This document shows, piece after piece, positions 7,380 through 15,647 of a stretch of DNA of 17,614 bases. The position numbers and the translations under genes are program-made. The notes beneath the pieces are model-generated. The model was not told where the DNA came from and did no database searches. It was given only the letters and a program-made list of their open reading frames with translations. Every line of letters begins with the position of its first letter. Position 1 is the stretch's first letter. The stretch comes from Flavobacteriaceae bacterium UBA2765 (GTDB taxonomy: Bacteria > Bacteroidota > Bacteroidia > Flavobacteriales > Flavobacteriaceae): contig DEIV01000087.1 of the NCBI GenBank assembly GCA_002352665.1, positions 1 to 17,614 on the forward strand, written 5' to 3'.

Positions 7380-8522
7380 ATGGAATTATTCTTAAATGCT
7401 GGATTGGGTGCCGGCATCCTAATATTCTTTGTCTTGCTTTTCAAACGAGAAAAAAAGAATGAGGATTATTTCTTTTTGTCTTGGATAGTTGTAGTATTAC
7501 TCCAAATTACGTTCTATGAAATTACTATTTATCATTTTGATCTTGAAGGTATATGGGCTGTTCTAGGTTTTGGATTGCCTTTACTTGGCGGTCCATTATT
7601 GTTTTTATACATTTCAACACTAATAAATAATAAAATTGATCGGATAAAGACACTCCTTCATCTAAGTGTTTATGTACTTTACGTTCTTATTTTAATCATT
7701 TTTCAATATTCTCAAAATTTTACATTTATAGTTTCTAAAGGGTTTTTTTATTTGCCAAAAAACATTCCTACTTGGATTCAACACTATGGTATACCAATGG
7801 CATTATCTGGATTGATTTATACAATTTGGGATATTACCCTTTTAAAAAGGCATCAGAAAAGAATTGCTGATTTCTTTTCTTTTCAGGAAAAAGTTAATTT
7901 AAAATGGATACAATACATTGTGTACTCATTTTTTATTTTATTTTTTGTGGGCTCCTTTCTTATTTTTGGAGCCACTAGTTTTAACCTATTTTCAATGGAA
8001 AATGTTTTTGCCTTAGTGGGTATTGCATTAAGTTTGATGCTAATAGCATTTGGTTTTTATGGATTTAGACAAACAAGTATTTTTTCAAATATCAATTCTA
8101 TTAAAAATGAAGATGAATCTGATTTAGAGAAATCCACAGATATCACATCCTCATATAGCAAATCTGGACTTACCGAAGAAAAAATAAAACTCCATGCTCA
8201 ACAACTTGCAGAACACATGAGTCTTGAAAAACCATTTTTACAAGAAGACCTTACTCTTCTTGTTTTAGCAGAGCAGTGCAAACTATCAAACACACATCTT
8301 TCACAAGTTATAAACCAACATTTTCAGATTAACTTTTATGACTTTATAAATCAATACCGCATTGAAGAATCTAAGAAAATGCTTATTTCTTCAAATTACA
8401 ACCACTTATCACTCTTAGGAATTGCCTTTGATTGTGGTTTTAAATCTAAATCCTCTTTTAATAGGTACTTTAAGAAATATTGTGGAATTACTCCTTCCGA
8501 ATTCAAAAAGAAAAATCAATAA
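7380..8522 (+). CDS. AraC-family regulator with N-terminal seven-helix membrane domain
   Basis: 380 residues. The first ~232 residues hold about seven hydrophobic segments (starting LNAGLGAGILIFFVLLF, then FLSWIVVVLLQITFYEI, VYVLYVLILIIFQY, FALVGIALSLMLIAFGFYGF). A linker of about 60 residues follows, then an AraC-type double helix-turn-helix domain in the last ~90 residues, with LAEQCKLSNTHLSQVIN in the first helix pair and the family signature IAFDCGFKSKSSFNRYFKK followed by ITPSEFKK. This architecture is common in Bacteroidota as membrane-bound regulators that sense a signal at the envelope. The gene sits directly upstream of a TonB-dependent receptor, 73 nt before its ATG. It most likely controls that receptor; the signal is unknown. 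Nothing ties it specifically to B12 except position. Confidence 0.87.
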   Translation: MELFLNAGLGAGILIFFVLLFKREKKNEDYFFLSWIVVVLLQITFYEITIYHFDLEGIWAVLGFGLPLLGGPLLFLYISTLINNKIDRIKTLLHLSVYVLYVLILIIFQYSQNFTFIVSKGFFYLPKNIPTWIQHYGIPMALSGLIYTIWDITLLKRHQKRIADFFSFQEKVNLKWIQYIVYSFFILFFVGSFLIFGATSFNLFSMENVFALVGIALSLMLIAFGFYGFRQTSIFSNINSIKNEDESDLEKSTDITSSYSKSGLTEEKIKLHAQQLAEHMSLEKPFLQEDLTLLVLAEQCKLSNTHLSQVINQHFQINFYDFINQYRIEESKKMLISSNYNHLSLLGIAFDCGFKSKSSFNRYFKKYCGITPSEFKKKNQ

Positions 8523-8595
8523 ATAAGTTTCAGCCGATAGGTTGGGTCGCATACATCTGAGTTTATTTCCAATTTTGTCAAAAATTCAGAATAGG

Positions 8596-10743
8596 ATGAA
8601 AAAAATAATGCTCTTTATCATTATCGCAAATAGTTTCTTAACCCTTACTGCACAAACACACATTAGTGGAGATATAAAAAACACCAAAGGACTGCCCTTA
8701 GATGGAGCAAATATTTATATAAAAGATAGCTATGATGGTGCTACTTCAGATGTAGAAGGTAAATTTAATTTTGAAACCTCCACCACTGGAACACAAATCT
8801 TGGTTGTTCAATATTTGGGATACAATAGTGTAGAAAAAAGTATTGATCTAAGTAAAAATAATAACAATCTCTCTTTTATACTTATGGAAGATACTAGCTC
8901 ATTAGAACCTGTTGTACTTATTGCAGGCTCATTTGACGCTAGCGATGAAAAAAAAGCTGTTGTCTTTAAGCCAATGGATATTGCTACCACAGCAAGTGCT
9001 TCAGGTGATATTTATGGTGCATTAAGTACATTGCCAGGAAGTCAGACAGTTGGTGAGGAAGGAAGATTATTTGTACGTGGTGGAGAAGCTTACGAAGCTA
9101 AAACTCATATTGATGGATTACAAGTAGATGTTCCATATTTATACAGATTGCAAGATATTCCAACTCGCGGACGGTTTTCTCCTTTGTTATTTTCTGGAAC
9201 CATGTTTAGTACTGGAGGATACTCTGCTGAATATGGACAAGCATTATCATCGGTATTATTATTAACCACTAATGGAATTCCCTCAGAAGACAAAATAAAT
9301 ATTAGCTTGTATTCATTGGGCTTGGGATTGTCACAAACAAAAGTGTTAAAAAAATCTGCTTATATTCTTTCTTTAGATTACTCCAATTTCAAACCCTATT
9401 TCAATGTAATTCCACAAATAACAGCATGGAAAAAACCACCAGAATCATTTTATAGTACGCTTGCTTTTGTAACCGAAACTAAAAATGATGGTTTAAATAA
9501 GACGTTAATTTCTTATAATAGAGATGAGTCTAAAATTCTTTATCCATATTATGGTTATGATCAACCAAACACGCTCATATCGTTATTAAACAATAATGTC
9601 TTTATTAAGAACAGTCACAAACAATATATAACTGATAGAACAAAAATTCATACTGGAATAAGTTTTAATTATGACAAAACATTAATCGAGTTAGATACTA
9701 TTGCAATTGATGATAAACTTATTTCTAGTCAATTAAAAACAGCTCTTACAACTAGATTCTCAAACAAAATAGAACTATCATACGGCGGAGATTTATTCTA
9801 TAAAAACTATAAAGAAACGATAACTATTATTTCTGATGAATCTGATTTTATTTTTAAAGATTTTCAAGGTGCTCTATTTGCAGAAGCTCAATTTTCACCT
9901 TCTCCAAAATTAGCTTTCAGATTAGGTGTTAGAGGCGAATATAGTAATACATTGAACAGTAGTAAAATAATGCCTAGAATATCTTTAGCCTATAAGATAA
10001 ATAAGTATAGCCAATTCTCTTCAGCTTATGGCATATTTAATCAAAACCCTGAATTTCAATATTTAAAATTCACAGACAAACTAGACCCAGAAACGGCAAA
10101 TCATTTTATCTTAAATTATCAATATAAAAATAAGAACAGAGTATTTAGAGTAGAGGGATATTATAAAAAATATGATAATCTGGTAACCTATATTACAGAG
10201 AATATTAATAGCGAAGATAACTATCAAAACAATGGTTTTGGATATGCAAAAGGTATCGACATATTCTACAGAGATAGTGAAACCATTAAAAATGGAAATT
10301 TTTGGTTTAGTTATTCTTTTTTAGATACCGAAAAGTTATATAAAGATTTTGTAAACTCAGCTACTCCATCTTTCTTTTCAAAACACAATTTTAGTTTTGT
10401 TTATAAACAATGGATTTCAAAAATTAATAGTCACATAGGAATGACATATACATTTGCAAGCGGACGCCCGTATTTTGATCCGAACAAGCCAAATGAACTC
10501 TTTTTATCAGACAAAACAAAAAACTACAATAACCTAAGTATTAATTATGCCTATGATATGTCAAACATTGCAAAATTTCCTGTCACTTTCTATGCTTCTG
10601 TTAATAATGTATTAGGAAGTAAGAATATTTTCGGATATAAAAATGCCTTTAATACAAACTCGAACAGTTACGATTTAATTCCTATTCAACCTCAAGCTGA
10701 CCGTTTTTACTTAATAGCTTTATTTATAACATTAAATAAATAA
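8596..10743 (+). CDS. TonB-dependent receptor with N-terminal carboxypeptidase-regulatory-like domain
   Basis: 715 residues from the ATG at 8596, which begins a clear signal peptide (KKIMLFIIIANSF, LTLTAQ). An in-frame TTG at 8542 would add 18 residues unlike a signal peptide and is rejected. Order: CarboxypepD_reg-like beta-sandwich (about residues 20-105; HISGDIKNTKGLPLDGANIYI, TSDVEGKFNF), plug domain (about 110-220; LFVRGGEAYEAKTHIDGLQV, STGGYSAEYGQALSS), then a barrel of about 490 residues. It belongs to the nutrient-receptor class of the outer membrane, energised by TonB. Ligand unknown: no binding motif is recognisable, and it lacks a SusD-type partner. Located between the AraC-type regulator and a TPR-like gene in what looks like a small transport cassette. 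Confidence 0.87.
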   Translation: MKKIMLFIIIANSFLTLTAQTHISGDIKNTKGLPLDGANIYIKDSYDGATSDVEGKFNFETSTTGTQILVVQYLGYNSVEKSIDLSKNNNNLSFILMEDTSSLEPVVLIAGSFDASDEKKAVVFKPMDIATTASASGDIYGALSTLPGSQTVGEEGRLFVRGGEAYEAKTHIDGLQVDVPYLYRLQDIPTRGRFSPLLFSGTMFSTGGYSAEYGQALSSVLLLTTNGIPSEDKINISLYSLGLGLSQTKVLKKSAYILSLDYSNFKPYFNVIPQITAWKKPPESFYSTLAFVTETKNDGLNKTLISYNRDESKILYPYYGYDQPNTLISLLNNNVFIKNSHKQYITDRTKIHTGISFNYDKTLIELDTIAIDDKLISSQLKTALTTRFSNKIELSYGGDLFYKNYKETITIISDESDFIFKDFQGALFAEAQFSPSPKLAFRLGVRGEYSNTLNSSKIMPRISLAYKINKYSQFSSAYGIFNQNPEFQYLKFTDKLDPETANHFILNYQYKNKNRVFRVEGYYKKYDNLVTYITENINSEDNYQNNGFGYAKGIDIFYRDSETIKNGNFWFSYSFLDTEKLYKDFVNSATPSFFSKHNFSFVYKQWISKINSHIGMTYTFASGRPYFDPNKPNELFLSDKTKNYNNLSINYAYDMSNIAKFPVTFYASVNNVLGSKNIFGYKNAFNTNSNSYDLIPIQPQADRFYLIALFITLNK

Positions 10744-10779
10744 TCATTTAAAATAATATAAACCATTAAATACAATCTC

Positions 10780-11418
10780 ATGAAAAAAATTATAATCATA
10801 TTCGTTGCTATACTTTCAAGCCTAATTTTAAACGCTCAAAACAGATATGAAAAAGAAATGCAATCAGCATTAACATCACTATACGAGTCAAAAAAATTAC
10901 AAGATTATAAAAAAATTGCAAATAAATTTGAGCAAATAGCCAGAATCAAAAAAGAAAAATGGCTTCCGCAATATTATGTTGCATATAGCTATACTGTAAT
11001 GAGTCGTTTAGATGAAGAAGATACAGAAAGTAGAGATTTAGCTCTAGATAAAGCCCAAGAATACCTTGAAAAGGCAAAAAATTTGAGTTCAAACACTCAA
11101 GAAACCATAATCCTTCAGGCATATATTTTTCAATCTAGGTTCTTTATTGATCCAAACACCAGACTAAGTAGTTTTGAGAAAACATCAAAAGCTATTTTAG
11201 ATGCTGTTGAACTTTACCCTAATAACCCTAGAGCTAACTTGATACATGGTATTCAAATTTTTCACAAACCTGCATTTCTTGGTGGAGGTGCAAAAAAAGC
11301 AAAACCATATTTCGATATAGCCAAAAAACTATACGATAATGACAGTCAGACGGAAAATTCTCTATATCCTTATTGGGGTAAAAACACCAATGATTATTAT
11401 AGTGAACAATGTAACTAA
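10780..11418 (+). CDS. Secreted TPR-like protein downstream of the TonB-dependent receptor
   Basis: 212 residues with a signal peptide (KKIIIIFVAILSSLILNAQ, cleavage near residue 20). The mature part is alpha-helical with tetratricopeptide-like repeats: LALDKAQEYLEKAKNLSS, then AILDAVELYPNNPRANLI, and a third repeat around the GGGAKKAKPYFDIAKKLY segment. The C-terminus ends YYSEQCN without a lipobox or anchor, so a soluble periplasmic protein is likely. Secreted TPR proteins often hold partner proteins. It follows the receptor gene by 36 nt with no terminator between, so it is probably co-transcribed and may assist the receptor or bind its ligand. No enzyme motif is visible and the function is not known. 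Confidence 0.72.
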   Translation: MKKIIIIFVAILSSLILNAQNRYEKEMQSALTSLYESKKLQDYKKIANKFEQIARIKKEKWLPQYYVAYSYTVMSRLDEEDTESRDLALDKAQEYLEKAKNLSSNTQETIILQAYIFQSRFFIDPNTRLSSFEKTSKAILDAVELYPNNPRANLIHGIQIFHKPAFLGGGAKKAKPYFDIAKKLYDNDSQTENSLYPYWGKNTNDYYSEQCN

Positions 11419-11454
11419 TCTCTTCTTGTAAAAAATTTGAATATGGTTATAGGA

Positions 11455-11490
11455 GTATAAATTTAGATTCATTAAACTTAAAATTTATAC
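11455..11490. repeat. 10-bp inverted repeat upstream of btuF, overlapping its candidate promoter
   Basis: GTATAAATTT (11455-11464) and AAATTTATAC (11481-11490) are perfect reverse complements separated by 16 nt. The right arm overlaps the candidate -7 box TACATTTG at 11488-11495, the geometry expected for an operator. All pairs but the outer G/C are A/T, so a chance occurrence in AT-rich DNA is possible. Confidence 0.5.
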
Positions 11491-11495
11491 ATTTG
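11488..11495 (+). promoter_or_regulatory. Candidate -7 box (TACATTTG) of the btuFCD operon
   Basis: Exact match to TAnnTTTG, 22-29 nt before the btuF ATG. This would give a very short leader and a promoter independent of the cassette upstream. It overlaps the 10-bp inverted repeat. No clear TTTG was seen at the -33 position. Confidence 0.45.
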
Positions 11496-11513
11496 TCAAT
11501 CAGATTTGATTGA
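11496..11513. repeat. Hairpin immediately before the btuF start codon
   Basis: TCAATCA-GATT-TGATTGA forms a perfect 7-bp stem with a 4-nt loop, ending 3 nt before the ATG at 11517. An overlapping palindrome TTGATCAA (11510-11517) includes the first base of the start codon. It could be an operator or an mRNA structure limiting ribosome access. Confidence 0.5.
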
Positions 11514-11516
11514 TCA

Positions 11517-12650
11517 ATGCAACAACTTAAAATTGCCGTAATTTTATCTATTCTAATTTTATTTTCTGCTTGTAAAACGGAAAAGAAAGAATTGGTTATT
11601 AAAGAAATTCAATCTTCATTAAAATACGCAAAGGGTTTTGATATACAGGTATTTGACAACTATAAAAAACTTATCATCAAGTCTCCATATCCTGATGCAA
11701 AAGAACATTTTGAATATTTAATTATCCCTAAAGAATCAGCCTTACCGGATAGTCTAAATCATTACAAAATTATAAGAACACCAATAGAAAAGATTGTAGT
11801 CACCTCTACAACCCATATACCCATGTTAGAATTACTGGAGGTGTCAAATAGTTTGGTTGGTTTTCCAAATTTAAAGTATATATCCTCAAAAAAAACAAGA
11901 GCTAGAATTACCGAAAATTTAATTACGGAATTAGGAAATGAAGAAAGTATCAACACTGAAATTTTACTTAGTTTACAACCCGAAATACTCATTGGATTCG
12001 CCATGAATAGTAACAATAAAATGTTTAGTACCATTGAAAAATCGGGAATTCCTGTTTTATTAAACGGAGATTGGCTAGAAGAGACTCCTTTGGGCAGAGC
12101 CGAATGGCTAAAATTGTTCGGCGTTTTATTTGATAAAGAAAAAGAGGCAGATTCTATTTTTAATACCATTGAAAAACAATATCAAGAAGCGATAGTCATC
12201 GCTAAAAATGCAAAAATAAAACCGACTGTTCTATCAGGTGTGCTATTTAAAGAAGTTTGGAATTTACCCGCCGGAGAAAGCTTTATGGCTCAATTTTTAA
12301 AAGATGCCTACACCAATTATCTTTGGGCAGATACAAAAGGCAAAGCTAGTCTTTCCTTAAATTTTGAATCGGTTTATGAAAAAGGTGAAAATGCAAAGTT
12401 TTGGATAGCACCAGGACATTACAATAGTTTAGATCAACTAGAAAACACAAACAATCATTATACAAAATTTGATGCTTTTAAAAGTAAAAATATCTATTCT
12501 TTTACCCTAAAAAAAGGAGATACCGGTGGAGCTTTATACTATGAACTAGCTCCTACTCAACCTCATATAGTGTTAAAAGATATAATTAAAATTACGCATC
12601 CGGAATTATTACCTAATTATGAACCTTTTTATTTACAAAAGCTAAAATAA
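11517..12650 (+). CDS. btuF: ABC transporter substrate-binding lipoprotein, BtuF-like
   Basis: 377 residues. The signal ends in LILFSAC, a lipobox with acylated C19, followed by KTEKKE. That is not acidic, consistent with staying in the periplasm on the inner membrane. The body is a class III (helical-backbone) binding protein of the Peripla_BP_2 family: IEKIVVTSTTHIPMLELL and VGFPNLKYISS in lobe 1, then NTEILLSLQPEILIGF, ALYYELAPTQPHIVLKDIIKI near the C-terminus. The family binds B12, siderophores or heme. B12 is the best guess because a riboswitch-controlled btuB and a btuG-like gene lie in the same locus and no other corrinoid permease is present. It is followed 4 nt later by the permease gene. 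Confidence 0.82.
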   Translation: MQQLKIAVILSILILFSACKTEKKELVIKEIQSSLKYAKGFDIQVFDNYKKLIIKSPYPDAKEHFEYLIIPKESALPDSLNHYKIIRTPIEKIVVTSTTHIPMLELLEVSNSLVGFPNLKYISSKKTRARITENLITELGNEESINTEILLSLQPEILIGFAMNSNNKMFSTIEKSGIPVLLNGDWLEETPLGRAEWLKLFGVLFDKEKEADSIFNTIEKQYQEAIVIAKNAKIKPTVLSGVLFKEVWNLPAGESFMAQFLKDAYTNYLWADTKGKASLSLNFESVYEKGENAKFWIAPGHYNSLDQLENTNNHYTKFDAFKSKNIYSFTLKKGDTGGALYYELAPTQPHIVLKDIIKITHPELLPNYEPFYLQKLK

Positions 12651-12654
12651 TTTA

Positions 12655-13683
12655 TTGAAAACGCAAAAAACATATACGGGTAAATTTATCCTCTTTCTAA
12701 GTTTGTTATGCTTAGTGATACTGGTAAATTTAAGTTTAGGCTCCGTAGATATTCCTTTTAAATCTATTTTTCAAATTATAGTGGCTAATGATTCCAATCA
12801 AGAAACTTGGCGGTACATTATTTTACATTATAGATTACCAAAGGCCATAACTGCAATATTAGTAGGCTCAGGATTGTCGATTTCTGGTTTGCTAATGCAG
12901 ACATTATTTAGAAATCCGTTAGCAGGACCATTTGTATTAGGTATCAGTTCAGGTGCTAGTTTGGGCGTTGCCATTTTAGTTTTAGGTGTATCTGCTTTTT
13001 CTGGCAGTCTAGTCGGATTCGCATTTTCTAATATCGGATTCGCAATAGCTGCAAGTTTAGGTGCCTTTTTGGTATTATCTGTTGTGATGATTGTGGCAAA
13101 AAATATAAAAAATACGATGTCAATTTTAATTATTGGTTTGATGTTTGGAAGTTTTACCGCTGCTGTAATTAGCATTTTAGCATATTTTAGTAGTGCTGCA
13201 AGCTTACAACAATATGTTTTTTGGACTTTTGGTAGCTTGGGGAATTTAGGATGGAATGAAATTATTATCCTTTGTACTATTACATTAATTAGTATTGGGT
13301 TGTTACTTACGATGATAAAACCTTTAAATAGTTTACTTTTAGGAGAAAATTACGCTATAAGTTTAGGTGTCAATTTAAAAAGAACCCGCAATTTAATTAT
13401 GATTATTACAGGATTATTAACCGGAGTTATTACAGCCTTTTCTGGTCCTATAGCTTTTATTGGTTTGGCGGTGCCACATTTGACAAAATTGATCATTAAA
13501 ACATCTAATCATAAGATTATTTTGCCTGCTGTTGCCATATTAGGGGCAATTATAATGTTGATTAGCGATATCATTGCTCAATTACCTACTAGCGAATATA
13601 CTCTACCTATAAATGCAGTAACTTCATTGTTTGGTGCACCTATAGTTATCTGGCTACTCATTAGAAAACGAACCCCTCATTGA
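12655..13683 (+). CDS. btuC: FecCD-family ABC permease, BtuC-like
   Basis: 342 residues with about ten hydrophobic segments, the normal size and topology for BtuC/FecCD permeases. Family sequences include WRYIILHYRLPKAITAIL with VGSGLSISGLLMQTLFRNPLA, then ILGISSGASLG-like residues (LGISSGASLGVAILVLG) and, near the end, GPIAFIGLAVPHLTK, the part that meets the ATPase. It transports the BtuF-bound ligand through the inner membrane as a homodimer. Initiation is probably at the TTG 4 nt after the btuF stop: the first in-frame ATG (MQTLFRN) is about 80 residues in and would delete the first conserved helices. Gene order with btuF and btuD supports B12 import, though ferric siderophore permeases look alike. 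Confidence 0.85.
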   Translation: MKTQKTYTGKFILFLSLLCLVILVNLSLGSVDIPFKSIFQIIVANDSNQETWRYIILHYRLPKAITAILVGSGLSISGLLMQTLFRNPLAGPFVLGISSGASLGVAILVLGVSAFSGSLVGFAFSNIGFAIAASLGAFLVLSVVMIVAKNIKNTMSILIIGLMFGSFTAAVISILAYFSSAASLQQYVFWTFGSLGNLGWNEIIILCTITLISIGLLLTMIKPLNSLLLGENYAISLGVNLKRTRNLIMIITGLLTGVITAFSGPIAFIGLAVPHLTKLIIKTSNHKIILPAVAILGAIIMLISDIIAQLPTSEYTLPINAVTSLFGAPIVIWLLIRKRTPH

Positions 13684-13717
13684 AGGACTTTGATATTAAA
13701 TGTATGAAATTTAGATA

Positions 13718-14512
13718 ATGCAAGTAAATAATAAACATATCGTCCAAACAAGCAATCTAGCCATAGGCTATCAAACAAAGAAGCAACAAACTTGTGTGGT
13801 TGACAATATTAATCTTTCCTTAAATAAAGGAAAATTTGCCTGTATCTTAGGGAAAAACGGTATCGGAAAATCTACCTTACTCAGAACCCTAACTAAGGTA
13901 CAACCTAAATTGTCAGGTGAAATACTTATAAACAAATATCCGTTAGAGACCATTTCTAATCATGAATTAGCTAAAAAGATGAGTTTGGTTTTGACTGAGA
14001 GAATTCCTGATAGTAACCTTAATGTTTATGAATTGATTGCCTTAGGGAGACAACCCTATACCAATTGGATTGGTAAACTCAATGACAATGACCTTCAACA
14101 AATTAATCTGGCGATTAATCGAGTTCATATTGAAGACCTTTTACATAAAAGACATGACGAATTAAGTGATGGTCAATTACAAAAAGTAATGATTGCTAGA
14201 GCTCTAGCTCAAGATACTGAACTTATTATTTTAGATGAGCCTACGGCACATTTAGATATTCATAATAAAATAGAACTATTTTCTTTATTAAATAACTTAA
14301 GTAAAGACCTACAAAAAACCATTTTGATTTCTACACATGAAATTCATTTAGCACTGCAATTGGCAGATGAATTATGGTTAATGAATGATAATGGTATTGT
14401 TTCAGGTTCAACTGAAGATTTAATTGATGATGGTAGCGTATCAAAGCTATTTAGTTCTAACTTAGTTAAATTTGATATAAAATCTAAGCAATTCATCATA
14501 AATACTGATTAA
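13718..14512 (+). CDS. btuD: ABC transporter ATPase, BtuD-like
   Basis: 264 residues, typical of FepC/BtuD ATPases. Walker A is GKNGIGKST (45-53), the signature is LSDGQ (149-153), Walker B is LIILDE (169-174), and the switch histidine is H207 in ISTHEIH. The Q-loop is unusual: the expected glutamine after the SLV strand is not there and the segment reads VLTERIPDS (91-99). The signature also has D for the second residue of the usual LSGGQ triplet, which is a tolerated variant. It hydrolyses ATP at the cytoplasmic face of the permease. It follows btuC by 34 nt and probably ends the importer operon. Confidence 0.85.
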   Translation: MQVNNKHIVQTSNLAIGYQTKKQQTCVVDNINLSLNKGKFACILGKNGIGKSTLLRTLTKVQPKLSGEILINKYPLETISNHELAKKMSLVLTERIPDSNLNVYELIALGRQPYTNWIGKLNDNDLQQINLAINRVHIEDLLHKRHDELSDGQLQKVMIARALAQDTELIILDEPTAHLDIHNKIELFSLLNNLSKDLQKTILISTHEIHLALQLADELWLMNDNGIVSGSTEDLIDDGSVSKLFSSNLVKFDIKSKQFIINTD

Positions 14513-14519
14513 TATTTTC

Positions 14520-14527
14520 TATTTTTG
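14520..14527 (+). promoter_or_regulatory. Candidate -7 box (TATTTTTG) for the M28 peptidase operon
   Basis: TATTTTTG matches TAnnTTTG and lies 26-33 nt before the M28 ATG. The same bases form the left half of a 15-nt palindrome TATTTTTGAAAAATA (14520-14534, 7-bp arms). No -33 element is evident, so the downstream genes may instead be read through from btuD. Confidence 0.35.
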
Positions 14528-14552
14528 AAAAATACCATCACAAAACATAAAT

Positions 14553-15647
14553 ATGAATAAAATTCTTATTTCCTTTTCCTTTGTTATTTTCATGGCTTGT
14601 GGCAGCTCCCAATCAAGTTCTAATAACCAAACTACATCAACATCTTCTACAAGTTCAACAACCACTATGGATCATGTTGAAAATAAAGTTAAGGACAAAG
14701 CCGATTTAAAACTTATCAAAGATTTCGCAAAAGAATACGCGACAAGCATAACAGAGGCTGAATTGAAAAAAGTACTATATACGTTAGCTTCTGATGATTA
14801 TGCCGGAAGGTTTACCGGAGAAGAAGGTCAGAAAAAAGCTGCAAAATTTATAACTGAATTTTATACAAATTTAGGTATTGGTGCGGCAAATTCAGATGGA
14901 AATTATTTGCAAAATATTCCTGCTGAATATTTTAAAGGTCATGCTAAAAATAGTTCTGAAAATGTAGTTGCTTTCATAAAAGGTTCTGAAAAGCCGGATG
15001 AGTATGTAGTGCTCTCTGCTCATTATGATCATCTAGGTACAAAAAACGACAAAATTTATTATGGAGCAGATGATGATGCTTCTGGTACAACCGCAGTGAT
15101 GGAAATTGCCAAAGCGTTTCAAAAAGCCGTAGCAGCCGGTAATGGACCTAAACGTTCTTTAGTATTTTTGCATGTTACTGGAGAAGAAATTGGGCTTTAC
15201 GGGTCTAAATATTATACCGAGAATCCGATTTTCCCTTTAGAAAATACCGTGGCCAATTTAAATATTGATATGGTAGGAAGGTTAGACAAACAACATGCTG
15301 AAAATCCTGAATTTGTATATTTAATCGGTGCAGATAAATTAAGTACTGAGTTACATGAACTCTCTGAAGCTACCAATAAAAAGTATACCAATTTGAGCTT
15401 AGATTATACTTATAATGATGAAAATGATCCGAACAGATTTTATTACAGATCAGATCATTATAATTTTGCAAAAAACAATATTCCAATCATTTTTTATTTT
15501 AATGGTGTACATGATGATTATCATCAGCATACCGACACTGCAGACAAGATTAGATATGATTTATTACAAAAAAGAGCTCAGTTGGTATTTTATACGGCTT
15601 GGGAAATAGCAAATAGAGAAAAAAGACTAGTAGTCGATAAAGAATAA
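14553..15647 (+). CDS. M28-family zinc metallopeptidase, lipoprotein
   Basis: 364 residues. The lipobox FMAC gives acylated C16. It is followed by a low-complexity Ser/Thr linker (about 17-39) that tethers the catalytic domain. M28 motifs are in order: SAHYDHLG (155-162, ligand H157), GADDDASG (171-178, ligand D174), GEEIGLYGS (E211/E212), NIDMVGR (D239) and YHQHTDT (H324). All five metal-site positions are present, so an active di-zinc aminopeptidase or carboxypeptidase-like enzyme is expected. The location is the cell envelope, so peptide scavenging or cell-wall peptide trimming is plausible. The exact substrate cannot be read. Its stop is immediately followed, in the same frame, by the start of the next gene. 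Confidence 0.9.
   Translation: MNKILISFSFVIFMACGSSQSSSNNQTTSTSSTSSTTTMDHVENKVKDKADLKLIKDFAKEYATSITEAELKKVLYTLASDDYAGRFTGEEGQKKAAKFITEFYTNLGIGAANSDGNYLQNIPAEYFKGHAKNSSENVVAFIKGSEKPDEYVVLSAHYDHLGTKNDKIYYGADDDASGTTAVMEIAKAFQKAVAAGNGPKRSLVFLHVTGEEIGLYGSKYYTENPIFPLENTVANLNIDMVGRLDKQHAENPEFVYLIGADKLSTELHELSEATNKKYTNLSLDYTYNDENDPNRFYYRSDHYNFAKNNIPIIFYFNGVHDDYHQHTDTADKIRYDLLQKRAQLVFYTAWEIANREKRLVVDKE

Noticed and set aside
7259..7444. Minus-strand 61-codon frame across the AraC-type start
   Set aside because: Overlaps a real gene start, lacks family resemblance and any promoter-like sequence.
8542..8595. TTG start extending the second TonB receptor by 18 residues
   Set aside because: The ATG at 8596 begins a proper signal peptide; the extension would bury it.
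11762..12169. Minus-strand open frame of 135 codons inside btuF
   Set aside because: Antisense shadow of a well-supported binding-protein gene; the translated product shows no recognisable family or signal.
12828..13175. Minus-strand open frame of 115 codons inside btuC
   Set aside because: Antisense shadow of a membrane-protein gene, a common artefact of its codon pattern.
14520..14534. TATTTTTGAAAAATA as a terminator after btuD
   Set aside because: The arms are purely A/T and no U-tract beyond the stem is present, so it would be too weak; it reads better as a promoter element.
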